Source: Bremia lactucae (Eukaryota > Oomycota > Peronosporomycetes > Peronosporales > Peronosporaceae). Taken from it: a DNA stretch of 64,000 nucleotides. The stretch lies in the NCBI RefSeq assembly GCF_004359215.1, contig NC_090610.1, positions 4,450,463-4,514,462 of the forward strand, given 5' to 3'. Positions 10,487 through 21,806 of the stretch are shown piece after piece. A program made the translations under genes and the position numbers. Position 1 is the first letter of the stretch, and the number at the start of each line of letters is the position of its first letter. The notes under the pieces were generated by a model. It worked only from the letters and a program-made list of their open reading frames with translations, ran no database searches and had not been told where the DNA came from.

Positions 10487-12445
10487 ATGGTCTCGTATAA
10501 CGGAAGCTCTCGGGCCCCCACAGTCTCCCTATCGTTGTTGCTGATTCTGTCGGTTGGAAACTCCCTGGTAGCTAGCCGCCGGAGTATTCGTCCTCATCTC
10601 TTACAGACTCGAAGTATGTCCCTTCGGACCGTAAACGGTGCGATTGCTTCGAGCCGGAAACAGCAACTGCAGCAACTCCAACGTATTTATTGCCAAGGCG
10701 AATTACTGCACGAGGTGCAAATGCAAGAGCTCTTTACGGATAGCAAACACTTTGTAGACATGCCCATCAAGGCACAGTCATCGGTGAGCAACGTACTGAC
10801 TCAATTTCAAGAGCTTAAAGCGAGCTTTGATACGAAGCCGAAGGGAGCAGAGTGGAAAGCGCAACTCGAAACGTTTGTCGAACGACACTTTGATCCTCCA
10901 GGAAGTGAGCTAGTGCCTATCGCCCCGCCAGACTATAAAGAAGGAGTCGTGCCGCCAAAGATTATGAAGATCAGGGATGAACGTCTACGGGACTGGGCGA
11001 TGGAGCTGCACAAATTGTGGAATGTGCTCGCGCGAGTACCTGCCTCTGCCTCGTCGGACCAAACGTCTAGGACCTCTTTCCTTCGTTCTCTTCCTATTCT
11101 TTCAGCGCCAGATGCTTCGCAAAATGTACTGGCACGTCAATTTAATGGAGAGAACGTGCTTGTCGTGCCTGGTGGTCGATTTCGCGAGAGCTACTACTGG
11201 GACTCGTACTGGATTGTGCAGGGACTTTTGGTCAGCGGACTACACCAAACCGCCCGAGGAGTCGTGAATCACTTGCTTGAATATGTGGCTGAATTTGGTT
11301 TCGTACCTAATGGTGGACGCGTCTACTACCTCACGCGTTCACAGCCTCCAATGCTCTCGGATATGGTGCGCGTAGTCAGTAAGATAGAGGGAGTAAATGA
11401 AACAGACAATAGCGCTTGGGATCTACAATACTTGCAAGCGGCGTTGCCTTTGCTTGAGCGGGAATACGAGTTTTGGATGCAACGTGGCCTTCACGGACAT
11501 GCTATTGAAATCTCATCCGGAGGTGAGACTTTTGTGCTGAATCGGTACGTGGCGCACAGTGGCATGCCTCGACCTGAATCATACCGTGAAGACCTTTATA
11601 CAGCGTCTGTGTCACACATCAATGAAAGCGATTACAGTTCGCTGTACAACGAAATAATAGCCGCTGCCGAAAGCGGCTGGGACTTTTGCAGCCGATGGTT
11701 TGATGATTTCTCTACCTTAGCTGCTACTCGCACGTCGCAAGTGATCCCTGTCGATCTAAACTCCATTTTACACCGAATGGAGCTTAATGTTGCCAAATTT
11801 TACGAGGTTCTGGGTAATCCCGTTGCCTCCGCAAGATTTCAAGATGCTGCAAAGGCTCGCGTAAAAGCGATGGATGCTATTCTGTGGAGCGAACCGGATG
11901 GATGCTGGAAGGATTATATTCTTGAGTCTAGTATGCATTCTTCAGTGGTTTCTGGGTCAGATTACTTTCCATTGTGGAGTGGAGCGTTTGATGCCTCAAA
12001 TTCTTCTCGACTAGATAGAATAGTTACATCCTTGAAAGCGTCTGGTCTAGTACAGGAGGGTGGTATTCAATCTACGACGTCCATTACGGGGCAACAATGG
12101 GATGCGCCAAATGCTTGGCCACCGTTGCAGGATATCATTATTGAAGGCTTGCAAGCAGCGGACACGGTATCATCACGCGCTCTTGCGAATCGCCTTGTGC
12201 AAACATGGGTGAAGGCTGGCTTAATAGCCTGGCAGGAAACGTGTCTTATGTTTGAAAAGTACAACGCTCTTCAGATTGGTGGTGTAGGCGATGGGGGTGA
12301 GTACGCGTCGCAATTTGGTTTTGGCTGGTCGAACGGTGTGATTCTGACTGTTCTCACCAAGTATCAAGAACAGATAAACTTAGACGATTTAGCTGAAAAT
12401 GCTCGCTCTAACGATACGTGTCATAAATTTCCCAATGAAGGATAA
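10487..12445 (+). CDS. Secreted trehalase, GH37 family
   Basis: Hydrolyses trehalose to two glucose molecules. An in-frame ATG exists at 10445 (666 residues), but I prefer 10487 (652 residues) because it gives a textbook signal peptide (basic start, then VSLSLLLILSVGNSLVA), so the enzyme is probably secreted or periplasmic-like. Numbered from 10445: the first GH37 signature PGGRFRESYYWDSYW begins at residue 242; the second, QQWDAPNAWPP, has its Trp at 552. The likely catalytic acid is D413 in ESGWDFCSRW and the likely base E604 in FEKYN, both by analogy with bacterial TreA. The glycine-rich GGVGDGGEYASQFGFGWSNG close is intact. Single exon, complete, no sign of decay. In oomycetes it could use host or self trehalose; that is inference. 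Confidence 0.93.
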   Translation: MVSYNGSSRAPTVSLSLLLILSVGNSLVASRRSIRPHLLQTRSMSLRTVNGAIASSRKQQLQQLQRIYCQGELLHEVQMQELFTDSKHFVDMPIKAQSSVSNVLTQFQELKASFDTKPKGAEWKAQLETFVERHFDPPGSELVPIAPPDYKEGVVPPKIMKIRDERLRDWAMELHKLWNVLARVPASASSDQTSRTSFLRSLPILSAPDASQNVLARQFNGENVLVVPGGRFRESYYWDSYWIVQGLLVSGLHQTARGVVNHLLEYVAEFGFVPNGGRVYYLTRSQPPMLSDMVRVVSKIEGVNETDNSAWDLQYLQAALPLLEREYEFWMQRGLHGHAIEISSGGETFVLNRYVAHSGMPRPESYREDLYTASVSHINESDYSSLYNEIIAAAESGWDFCSRWFDDFSTLAATRTSQVIPVDLNSILHRMELNVAKFYEVLGNPVASARFQDAAKARVKAMDAILWSEPDGCWKDYILESSMHSSVVSGSDYFPLWSGAFDASNSSRLDRIVTSLKASGLVQEGGIQSTTSITGQQWDAPNAWPPLQDIIIEGLQAADTVSSRALANRLVQTWVKAGLIAWQETCLMFEKYNALQIGGVGDGGEYASQFGFGWSNGVILTVLTKYQEQINLDDLAENARSNDTCHKFPNEG

Positions 12446-14546
12446 CAATACATTAATCGTGGCATTTCCACGCAAATTTGCCAATATGTTTGATCTCAAT
12501 TTCCAATATCCCCGTGGACAAGATGAAGAGGCGGGATTGCGTGCAACACCAAACACCCCAGTTGTTCCAGCTGACTGACTCCCCCAGCTTAGGCAAGACA
12601 TTTTTTATTGTAGTGTGGATTAACATGAGCAAAGAAATTCAGATTAGCGTGCATGCATTCGGATTTTGTGCTTCTTTTTAATTTGTCGGAAGGTTCTCCA
12701 CATGTCCGACCGATGATCATTTATTAGCCGGCAAAGGTGTGAAAACGTTAGATACAAAATTAATGCAGAGACTTGTTAGTTAGCAATCCCAGGAGTGTGT
12801 TATTATTCTTACCGCAATACGAAAAATGTCTGCTGTCATATATGTAATGTTGAGATGGTGTGACTTTGCGTCTAGGGGCTAAGAAAAAGGTTAGTCAAAT
12901 TGTTACTACAACTAAAAATTAGGCCGCTGCTATATGTACAACCCCATTTGAGCGCAACCATCGGATTGGAGGAGCTTGCGAACAAACCGCGGTAGAGAAA
13001 CTCCTTGGAGAGTTTAGGCAGTTGGATCATTACTGCTCAGAGATTTCAATAAAAAGTTTACAGTTTCCTTAGAAAATTAATGGAAAGCTGTTCCGGCTTC
13101 ATCAGTGTACTTCCTGGTGATTTCTCGGTCTACCGATCTGAAGCCAATCTTGGAACTTCACTGGAAGCCAACTTTGGACGCTTCACACCGAACTGGGCGT
13201 TTTCCGGCCATTCGCTGGGAACATGTACCTTGCAGAGGACAGAATTTGACATTTGAAGTTGTGGTACGGTAGAACTGCAAGTGGACGTTGCATTATGGAA
13301 AGGATGCTGCGGCTCGAAATGATATACCACAAGACCTTATTGCGCTAATTTCACAGCGCAAGCATTGGCTAAACGGCAATCTTTGTGCCAAGCTTTTCAG
13401 TAACTTAAATTGGCGTATCTTATCGGAAATTAATCACTAGTGCATGCGCAAGCTGGCCTTCTCGATTTTCTACCTGTATTATTTGCTGAATACGACATTT
13501 TTGTTTTTAATGCCGGCAACTTTCTGCTTGATGCTTTGTTTCATTCAATTTTAAGGCTTCCAGAAAAACCGACTTGGATTTGTTACCACGCCTCAATACA
13601 CACAAGCGGTGCGGGATGGTTCAGTAAGAAATCATAATTTGTTGTATCTATTTCGGCTACTGGTGGTGATAATTGTTACTCTCGGCAACAGTCTAAAACA
13701 AAAGAACTTGCGTAAAACGCGCTTGGCGTGTACATGTCAATGCAAGTTACTGTCCAGACCGCCGTGCATACAACTCTTACGGGTGGGGTCTTTATTGTTC
13801 GCCCAACACTGCAACGCGAACTTCATCACATTCTTCTGATGTATGCACACTATATAAATAACACTGCCTCTTAACTTTGTAAGCATTTTTACGATTTATT
13901 CTTTTTGCATTAGTGGCCAAAAATAATGGATGTTTCACATTTCGATGAGATTCCGCTAAAATGTGCCGAGCTGTGTGACTGATGCTACAAGCATTCGACT
14001 GGTACAAGTGTACAAACGCAGAAAACAGGTGTTACAAATTTCAATGAACAATTCAATTAAAAATTATAATGCCGACGATGTCAGATGAATATCATTTTCC
14101 CACAGAGCTAATGTTACTAGCAGAACAATGCTCAGCTTAATAGCCTTTATCATTTCATATTTCGCTATTATTAAGCCTCGCATCACAGCGTTTGTGTTCA
14201 GCCCCGTCATCGCGTCGCTACGTCAATGCCGCCACATCGGCTTCGTAGCTGACAAAGTTCATATGGGGATGTATTGCAAATCCCTATACGTCGGCACCTC
14301 GACCACTCTCGTGTTGTCGACATTGCACCGTTCTAATTTAGTCTTTTGCCAAAATGTGCCAAAAAGTGGTACTTAAGACTTCATCTTTTGTAGTGTAAGG
14401 GAATTCTGTAATACCAAACAACAGCCTACCCAGAAGCGCACTCCAGAAGAGACCGCACCGGCGCGAACTTTCAGATTTAATCCGTCGGACCTTCACTCTT
14501 GTATCCCGCGTCCAGCGGCGCGCACTTCAAAATCTAGTCTCTCATT
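12446..14546. other. Intergenic region with a retroelement scrap
   Basis: Spacer between trehalase and the ubiquitin protease. Apart from the RNase H scrap at 13440-13600 I see no gene. The last 150 bp before the next start are GC-richer and contain ccttcactcttgtatcc near 14490, which loosely recalls an oomycete initiator. Confidence 0.5.
13440..13600 (+). pseudogene. RNase H scrap of a Ty3/Gypsy element
   Basis: Translation gives FLPVLFAEYDIFVFNAGNFL, then LDALFHSILRLP, a decayed copy of the RNase H end seen at 0.9 kb (WLSFFAEYNFVVHNKPGK, then ADALSRRP). It is one of the few transposon traces inside the gene island. Confidence 0.5.
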
Positions 14547-17500
14547 ATGGAGAGCTCGGAGATGGCGTCGCCAGTGCCCCCACCTGACGCACAATTGTTA
14601 CACACGAGCTCGACCTCGCCGGCACGCGATCTGTCGCTTCATGAAGTTGGTGTTACAGAAGCAGTTAGCAGCAGCATCGATTTTAACAATGCGGATGTAG
14701 ATACCATTGCCGCAGAGGATGATGAGTCTTGCTCAGAAGTCAGTATGCGCGAAACAAACAGGACCACAACAGCCTCTTTATCTGCTCCAAACGCGCCCAC
14801 GCCGCTGGATGCCACCACTTCACCGTCACTTCTGTCTACTAGGTCCTCCAACGACCACTTGATTACTGAATTTCCTGGCGCCTCAACTCAGCAACAGGAT
14901 GATAGCGAGGGTACAGACGTCGTGCCGCAGCTGGTAAGGATAGACAGCGCGCGCATCGCCCCGACGCTCGAGCGATCCCACACATCTAGTGAACTTCTTG
15001 GTTTATCTTTGAAATCAAGGCAAGTGGCTGAGTCAGCATTTTTGAGTTCGTCGTCTGGATCCGCCCCGTCGTTTGAGATCGAGAGTGTATCGCTCCCTAT
15101 TGAAGGCATTACCGAGGCAGAGTTTGACAAGACGATTCACACTGTCTTTTCGGTTGAGGTGAGACTGCAGGGAGGTCTTCAGTGGATTATACGCAAGCGA
15201 TACTCAGATTTTCGAGAGCTACACGAACGCTTAAAACGAACTAGTTCGCCTGTGAAGCAGTTGTACTTTCCCAAGCGTCATGTATTTCGCAATCGTCATC
15301 AAAGCGTAGTGGAACAGCGACGTAGTGAGCTGGAGAAGTATATTAAAGAGGTGTTGGAAATTCGACCGCTTATACGCGTGCCACTTTTTAATTTTTTGGA
15401 GGTATATGCACACATGGAGTCATACGAGCGAAAACTGCAACGACACAAGAAGGAACTGGAGTCAGAACGAATGAAAAACATGCTGCCATTTGAGCGATTG
15501 GAGGACTTTTCAATTGCTTTTAAACGGCTGTGTTCCTCCAAATATCTATATCACGGAAGCTCATCAAAAATCGATACTGAGAGCTTGCGTAGCTCGACGA
15601 GCAGTTCGGCGCCGCCTTCATCGGGAGCCCAGGGCGGACGACCACCAACTTCGCCAATAAAGGAGACGACAACAGCTATCCAAGAGCCTTCGAAGGGAAG
15701 CACAACAGACGAGCACGGGAACCGCCACAGTGTCATAATGCACACGGCTGGATCGCAAATTTGCATAAGTCGCGCTTCCTTTCGTCGAGACATTCTTGGT
15801 GTTTTCCCGGATATGCCGTCGAGCTTTGCGATGCGATTTATGAAAGCCGTTTCCGACCGTCAAGGCTCAGACATCAACATGGACGAATTTTTGCGCGCGG
15901 TTGCAATTTTAAACTGTGGTACAATGGAAGACAGGCTGCAGTTTATCTTTAATATGTGCGACCTAGACCACGCAGGAAAAGTGCAAAGCACAGGACTTAG
16001 TAACTTTTTGGTATCGCTGCATGGAAGACACGTGCTGGATCGGCCGGAGAACCGTCGTCTGCTGAGTGAAGGTTTCGATCAGGGCCGAGTACGCATGAGC
16101 TGTGATGATTTTATTAAGATAGTACCAGATCTTGAGGCACACCATACGCTCGTTGACTGGATGAAATCTTTTGCCGATATTTTGTGTGAAACGGCTGATC
16201 CTCAGCTCTTAGAGTCGCAAGAGGAGTTTAATCCTATAGTGCAACAGAAAATTTTAGCTAACGAGACACATTTCAGTTTGAAAGAGGTAACAGTCTTGCG
16301 CGACGCCTTTAATAATTATCGTGCCTCCGGAGGCGGCGATGCCGTGGATGTGGACGCCCTTACCAGCGATTTTCCACTGGAGATGTCTGAAGACCGGTTT
16401 TGCCGTGTGTTTGCAAGCTTTGGCTCGCGCGCCAACGGGTCTGAAATTGATGTTTTTAGCTTTGTAAGTGCTTTGTCAATCGCTTGTCGGGGCACGACCA
16501 AGGAAAAGGCTGAGTTTGCTTTCAAGCTTTTTGCAAGCGCTGGTGATGGTTCGTTTATGACGCGTGAGGACATCTACGGTATGCTTAGGCTGGACATTAC
16601 TCAAAATTCAGAGCTGGAAAGCCAAATTACATCTATTATTGAGAAAAAACACTTGGCTCTGAACGCCACGAAAAGCTTATCATCATCGTCTCTCATGGAC
16701 AGCATGGGTCCAAGGACACCATCAGTATCGGGATCGGAATTGGGTATTTTTGTTGATGGTCTTTTGAAAGGCTACGGACAGAGAAGAAGCATTCGTGACG
16801 TAAGCACGGCCTCGACAAAGGCTTTAATGCTAACGCTTGATGAATTTACATTGTGGGCTATTAAGCAGAAGTATGAGATGTCAACGCTGCGAATTATGCG
16901 TGAAGTTGCTTTCATTGATCTTGGATTAGTTCCGTCGACAAAGGAGGAAGAACTTTTAATTGCAACGGGGTGCTACACCCCTTATGATCCTGCCACGTTG
17001 GTAGAGGACGATCGGTGGTATCTGGTCGAGCGCAAGTGGTTTATCCACTGGTGTAGATATATACAAATCCATGTAAAAGAGTCTCTAGCACTATCTCATT
17101 CTGCTTCAAACTCCACGTTGATCACGACTTCAGCTTCTACGTCAACTCCAAGCACGTCGAAAGTACAAGTCATTGGCAGCAATACTCCACAAAAGGACAA
17201 CTATATGAAGAATCTTAAGGGGGAAATTGTACGCCCGAAGTGCATCAATAATTATCCTCTACTAACAAGTGATCGTCGTGACCGAATCCTAAAGACATCC
17301 GATGGCATAAAATTTGGTCGGCATTACTTTATTATATGTGAACAATTGTGGATGGCGCTTAAGTTGTGGTACGGGGGTGGCCCAGAGATACAGCGGCGAG
17401 TTGTGATTGCAAGTAACGGCGAACCGGTGCTAGACATTTGGGAAACAAAATCGAAGCTTCTGAAGAAAAAGCTTAAGGAAACAGAGACCCCTTCCATTGA

Positions 17501-20276
17501 TTTAAATAAAAAAGAGGATGGCGAAGATGTAGAAGATGATTTTTCATCTGTTCCTTCCGAAGAAGAATCTCGTCGAAAGCAGGAACTTGCTCTTCCCCGC
17601 CGAATGCGATCGGGAGGCTCGGTTGGACTTGCAAATCTCGGGAACACTTGTTATATGAATTCTGCTTTGCAGTGCCTCACTAACACGAAGCTACTAGCCG
17701 AATACTTTCTTTCGGGAATGTATATGGAGGACATTAATCGTACTAGCACACTGGGACTGCAAGGCAAGCTAGCGGAGGTCTATGGTAAACTTGCAGAAGA
17801 TATGTGGTGTGTTAAGCAAAAATCGATCTCTCCGCGAAATTTTAAGAAGTCCATTGGTAAATTTAACGAAGCATTTCGTGGCAATGATCAACAAGATGCC
17901 CAGGAGCTTCTTGCATTCCTTTTGAGTGGATTAAGCGAGGATCTAAATAGGATTCATGACAAGCCTTATATAGAACAGCCAGATAGTGATGGGCGTTATG
18001 ATGGTGACCTTGCCGATGAATGGTGGCGAAATCATCTTAGGCGTGAGGTTTCAATTATTGTTGCGCTGTTCACAGGCCAGTATAAGTCGCTCTTGACATG
18101 CAGTGTTTGCGGCTTTAAGTCTGCACGATTTGAGCCCTTTACTTTTCTCCAAGTTCCGCTGCCAGAACCCAAGCATAATACGGTAACAGTGCAAGTTATG
18201 CTAGCTAACGGTGTCACTCCGATGAAGGTTTCGGTGCGATTAAGTATCTCAGCGACGATATTCGATTTGAAACATGAGCTAATGAAAATGTGCCACGAAG
18301 AATTCAATTTGCCAGAAGTCTCGGAGAGTGATATTAAACTGTGCGAATTTAGTGGATGTATGATTTTGAGCTTTAAAGCTGACAATCGTCGAATAGGTCA
18401 AATACGCAGTATTGATCGACTTGTTGCTTTTCAATTAGAGCCGCTCGGCCCAGAAATGTATGAAGCGACCCGACATCGCCGCCCATCGTGTGTCCAGGCG
18501 GTTGGGTCAGGAGGTATTAAATCTGATGACGATGATCACTCCAATTTTTATGAGAAGCTGGCTAAAGGCGTGCTTGTCGATTTTCGAATGCGAACGCAAT
18601 CGCAAGACTATATTCCCGCTGTTGTTTTAGAGCCACCGGCAGCCCACGCTGACTACGATGATCAATCAGTAGTACGTGTGCGTCTGTGCCGCACAGAGGA
18701 TGAAATGAAGGTGCCGCTGAATCGGTTGCGACCACGCCAAGCGCGGCTGCTATACATTCCATTGCTTTCGCGTAAACTAAGCTACTCCGCGGTGTACTTT
18801 AAGAATCCATTCAGGCCTGTGCCTTTCGGCTCTCCGAACCTTTTGCGACTTTGTCCCGAGATGACGAGTGGTCTGCAATTGTATCAGCAAGTGTGGGAAC
18901 GTGTGAATAAATATGTGGGACCGAACGCTACACCCCCGACTGAGTGGCAAGAGAATGAATCGCAAAATCTGGACCTTCTAGTCACGAATAACATCGATAG
19001 CGTATTTGCGGGCTTAAAGGACACATCTGAGAGTATTAGTTCAAAGTGCGGGTTTTTGCTACGCCGCGTCGAAAATAAAGGACTTACTGATTCGCGGTCT
19101 TCATGGCTGACACGCAGCTTTGGATTCACTATTCCATGCACATCGGAGCGCTTGGACATTTTGGAAGATGAAGCTATTGCGATTGACTGGGATCTGAGTG
19201 TATTTCAGAACCGCGAAATGATGGACAAGATGAAACACGTGGAAAATCATGACAGTGTAGCTCGAAACGAGGCAATTGACAAGGGCCCTGTGCCTCTTAA
19301 ACACTGTTTGGATGCATTCACGAGCGAAGAGAAGATAAGTGAGGGCTTTTGCTCTAGCTGTAAGCAACACCAGGAGATGACGAAAAAGCTAGAAATTTGG
19401 CGCCTACCTCCAGTTATGGTGGTGCACTTGAAGCGTTTCCAGTACACGCAGACATATCGGAGAAAGCTTGCGTCGCTTGTGGAGTTCCCAATTCATGACT
19501 TGGACTTGTCATGCTGCGTTGCTCCTCATGATGAAATTCCAGAGAAATATCCGATGAAGAAACGCAGAAATTCTCTAGGTGGGGTGGCAAACCCTGCACG
19601 GAAGCTCTTTAAACTTAGGTCACGCGGCGAATGTACCACAAGTAATGTATCTACTCCTCCAACTATCACAGAAGAAATCTCTCCCAGGGTTGTGATGAAC
19701 AAGCGCGAAGAGAATTTATCCGAGTCGGCAAACATAATTATCGAAGAAAATCCCGAAGGTAGCAAATTGCCTGCAGAAGCGCCTGAAAAAGCCTCAGATG
19801 TATTGCTGTCTACCACAAAGGAACATTGCTCTACCGTGACGGACAGTGAATTCGCCTTCACATCTCCAACGGAGAGTGATATTGAGGCCGCGGCCGAAGC
19901 AGCAGCAGTGCGCAACCGTGTGCGCCGTGGATACACAAACTCAAACTTGGACCAATCGCGATGCCTGGAGACCAAGTATAATCTGTATGGTGTTGTGAAT
20001 CACCAGGGTGCGTTAGGCGGTGGTCATTACACGGCCTATGCGAAAAATTTTGTGGATGACCAATGGTATTACTATGATGACGAGCGTGTTCGTGTTGTAG
20101 AGGACCAACAGGTTGTAAGTCCGTCCGCTTACTTGCTGTTCTACCTTCGCTCAGATATGGACGACGTATTAGTGAAGGACTTGTTTCCAAAAAACTTGAA
20201 ACCTGGCAAAATCACAGATGAGGACATTGAACGCTTTGTCGAAGACGGTGACGACCACCGCTGCAACATTATGTAA
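14547..20276 (+). CDS. PX/EF-hand/DUSP ubiquitin-specific protease, USP32-like
   Basis: Deubiquitinase of the UCH/C19 family, 1909 residues in one exon. Domain order: acidic Ser-rich N-terminus; PX phosphoinositide-binding domain about 178-290 (RKRYSDF, then an Arg-rich PFKRH-type loop); EF-hand region with loops at about 437-448 (DRQGSDINMDEF) and 472-483 (DLDHAGK); DUSP domain about 795-970 (DRWYLVERKWFIHW, PKCINNYPL, EQLWMALKLWYGGGP); USP catalytic domain with the Cys box GLANLGNTCYMNSALQCL (C1035), an insert holding CSVC and CSSC zinc pairs, a ubiquitin-like stretch about 1212-1268, and the His box GALGGGHYTAYAKN (H1827) followed by WYYYDDE (D1844). The protein ends CNIM, a CaaX box predicting farnesylation of C1906. 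Human USP32 has EF-hands, DUSP, USP and a CaaX end but no PX, so membrane targeting seems doubled here. Catalytic residues are present; active enzyme predicted. Start taken as the first ATG. Confidence 0.93.
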   Translation: MESSEMASPVPPPDAQLLHTSSTSPARDLSLHEVGVTEAVSSSIDFNNADVDTIAAEDDESCSEVSMRETNRTTTASLSAPNAPTPLDATTSPSLLSTRSSNDHLITEFPGASTQQQDDSEGTDVVPQLVRIDSARIAPTLERSHTSSELLGLSLKSRQVAESAFLSSSSGSAPSFEIESVSLPIEGITEAEFDKTIHTVFSVEVRLQGGLQWIIRKRYSDFRELHERLKRTSSPVKQLYFPKRHVFRNRHQSVVEQRRSELEKYIKEVLEIRPLIRVPLFNFLEVYAHMESYERKLQRHKKELESERMKNMLPFERLEDFSIAFKRLCSSKYLYHGSSSKIDTESLRSSTSSSAPPSSGAQGGRPPTSPIKETTTAIQEPSKGSTTDEHGNRHSVIMHTAGSQICISRASFRRDILGVFPDMPSSFAMRFMKAVSDRQGSDINMDEFLRAVAILNCGTMEDRLQFIFNMCDLDHAGKVQSTGLSNFLVSLHGRHVLDRPENRRLLSEGFDQGRVRMSCDDFIKIVPDLEAHHTLVDWMKSFADILCETADPQLLESQEEFNPIVQQKILANETHFSLKEVTVLRDAFNNYRASGGGDAVDVDALTSDFPLEMSEDRFCRVFASFGSRANGSEIDVFSFVSALSIACRGTTKEKAEFAFKLFASAGDGSFMTREDIYGMLRLDITQNSELESQITSIIEKKHLALNATKSLSSSSLMDSMGPRTPSVSGSELGIFVDGLLKGYGQRRSIRDVSTASTKALMLTLDEFTLWAIKQKYEMSTLRIMREVAFIDLGLVPSTKEEELLIATGCYTPYDPATLVEDDRWYLVERKWFIHWCRYIQIHVKESLALSHSASNSTLITTSASTSTPSTSKVQVIGSNTPQKDNYMKNLKGEIVRPKCINNYPLLTSDRRDRILKTSDGIKFGRHYFIICEQLWMALKLWYGGGPEIQRRVVIASNGEPVLDIWETKSKLLKKKLKETETPSIDLNKKEDGEDVEDDFSSVPSEEESRRKQELALPRRMRSGGSVGLANLGNTCYMNSALQCLTNTKLLAEYFLSGMYMEDINRTSTLGLQGKLAEVYGKLAEDMWCVKQKSISPRNFKKSIGKFNEAFRGNDQQDAQELLAFLLSGLSEDLNRIHDKPYIEQPDSDGRYDGDLADEWWRNHLRREVSIIVALFTGQYKSLLTCSVCGFKSARFEPFTFLQVPLPEPKHNTVTVQVMLANGVTPMKVSVRLSISATIFDLKHELMKMCHEEFNLPEVSESDIKLCEFSGCMILSFKADNRRIGQIRSIDRLVAFQLEPLGPEMYEATRHRRPSCVQAVGSGGIKSDDDDHSNFYEKLAKGVLVDFRMRTQSQDYIPAVVLEPPAAHADYDDQSVVRVRLCRTEDEMKVPLNRLRPRQARLLYIPLLSRKLSYSAVYFKNPFRPVPFGSPNLLRLCPEMTSGLQLYQQVWERVNKYVGPNATPPTEWQENESQNLDLLVTNNIDSVFAGLKDTSESISSKCGFLLRRVENKGLTDSRSSWLTRSFGFTIPCTSERLDILEDEAIAIDWDLSVFQNREMMDKMKHVENHDSVARNEAIDKGPVPLKHCLDAFTSEEKISEGFCSSCKQHQEMTKKLEIWRLPPVMVVHLKRFQYTQTYRRKLASLVEFPIHDLDLSCCVAPHDEIPEKYPMKKRRNSLGGVANPARKLFKLRSRGECTTSNVSTPPTITEEISPRVVMNKREENLSESANIIIEENPEGSKLPAEAPEKASDVLLSTTKEHCSTVTDSEFAFTSPTESDIEAAAEAAAVRNRVRRGYTNSNLDQSRCLETKYNLYGVVNHQGALGGGHYTAYAKNFVDDQWYYYDDERVRVVEDQQVVSPSAYLLFYLRSDMDDVLVKDLFPKNLKPGKITDEDIERFVEDGDDHRCNIM

Positions 20277-21806
20277 AATAAATTCGGAGTTCGTGCATCA
20301 ATTTTAAATTTGTTAGCGCAAATAGTGACCAAATTAAGTTGGAAGCTCTCAGGTATTTTAAATCGATATTGCACAACCTGCACTAACTGTTCCGTGCAGA
20401 GCACCCACTATCTCCTTTTAATGCAATCTCTTTCAACACCAAAAATGTGTTCGAAGACATTCTCATCATGTAATTTCATCTTGGATCCACTTTTATTAAA
20501 AATTCTTGTGCGTAGGAAAATTCAGTGCGCTGTTGGCGTATTTCGAGACCATGTTTACGACAAAAAAGTCAGCTAATTCGTTCCGTTGCTCATCAAACGC
20601 TTCAAATCTAAGAAGCGCTGCCGGAGCTGTCAAGTCTGCCTGCTGCCTTTTTTACGATGCTGTGTGCAGTGAAATTGCCTTGTACAGCGTTTAATTTTAC
20701 AATCAGAAGTGGATGCTCGCTTGTACTTCTAGTCACATTCATTCGATTACAGTGACTATTTAGCTGGACTTCTAGCAGCATTTTTATTAAATGCAGGCTT
20801 GTAGAAAGGATTTTCGCTATTTTCTTTACTATTGCAACTATTTTGTACTGGAATCACAGCTGTAGTCTTCGTCACTGTCGTCGCATGCTAAACACGAAGC
20901 AGACTTCGTAATTTTCGACTAGGCCATGAAGTTGCTGAAAATGCATTTAATCTCGGCGAAAGCGCACAGAGCAATACCTGCGTCGGTGTGAGTGCTGACA
21001 TTTTAAAGCTCTTACATATACCAAATAGCCTGGTGAAATCCGGAGAGCATTCGTTGCTGCAACACGGAACGAACGATCAACCCCACTGCTATTTAGAATG
21101 ATTGCAGATTTTCTTACAAATTCACATCGGATACTGCCTTCAATGTAGATGTCATTTAGATTTTGTCTGACCTCAGAAATGTTTAATCGGTAAAATTAAG
21201 TTGCACCTTGTCGAATTCTGCAGATATTGGACGAGAGATGAGGCCTGTACAAGTAGAAAAGTTGTAACGCGAGCCGGTGACCTCGAGGTGGATAGCATCA
21301 ACGCCATGATTATCCGTAAATAGCACTGATGTAATGAAAGTTGGCATAGCGCGTATCTCGTACGACTAGTGTCCTTCCTACGACGTTGAGAAGCGAAGCT
21401 TATCGCGAAACACACTTGGCGCTGTGCTGGTCGTAATTTTTGGCTCAAATCGAGAATAACTTAGTCTATCGGTTTGCGGGTAATCATTGCTGAAAGTCGC
21501 ATAGGAGCACGCGGCGCCGTTGGTGCCTAAGCATCACCTTTATCGGCCAATGCCCCGACAACATAACTACAAACATTATATCACCAATTTTCTGTCTTCC
21601 GCTTAAGCTATCGGATCTTACCTAAGCAGCTAAGACTATTGCTACAAGCAGGCGACTTCCTTCAGCACTTCCGTGACGTTTCATGATCCACTTTAAATAG
21701 TTCGAAGTCAAGGTGTGCTACACACAGCTATTTAATATTTGAAACAGGTTTTCACACGAAAGGCGCACCTCTGCTGGTACATAGCATCTCCGTATCTTAA
21801 CTTATA
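20277..21806. other. Intergenic region
   Basis: 1.5 kb between the ubiquitin protease and the E2 gene. Only short frames without domains. No LTR sequence recognised. It probably contains the 3' UTR of the first gene and the promoter of the second. Confidence 0.5.

Noticed and set aside
10487..10640. Possible RxLR effector at the trehalase N-terminus
   Set aside because: There is a signal peptide and Arg-rich sequence, but no RxLR-EER motif, and the rest is a complete GH37 enzyme.
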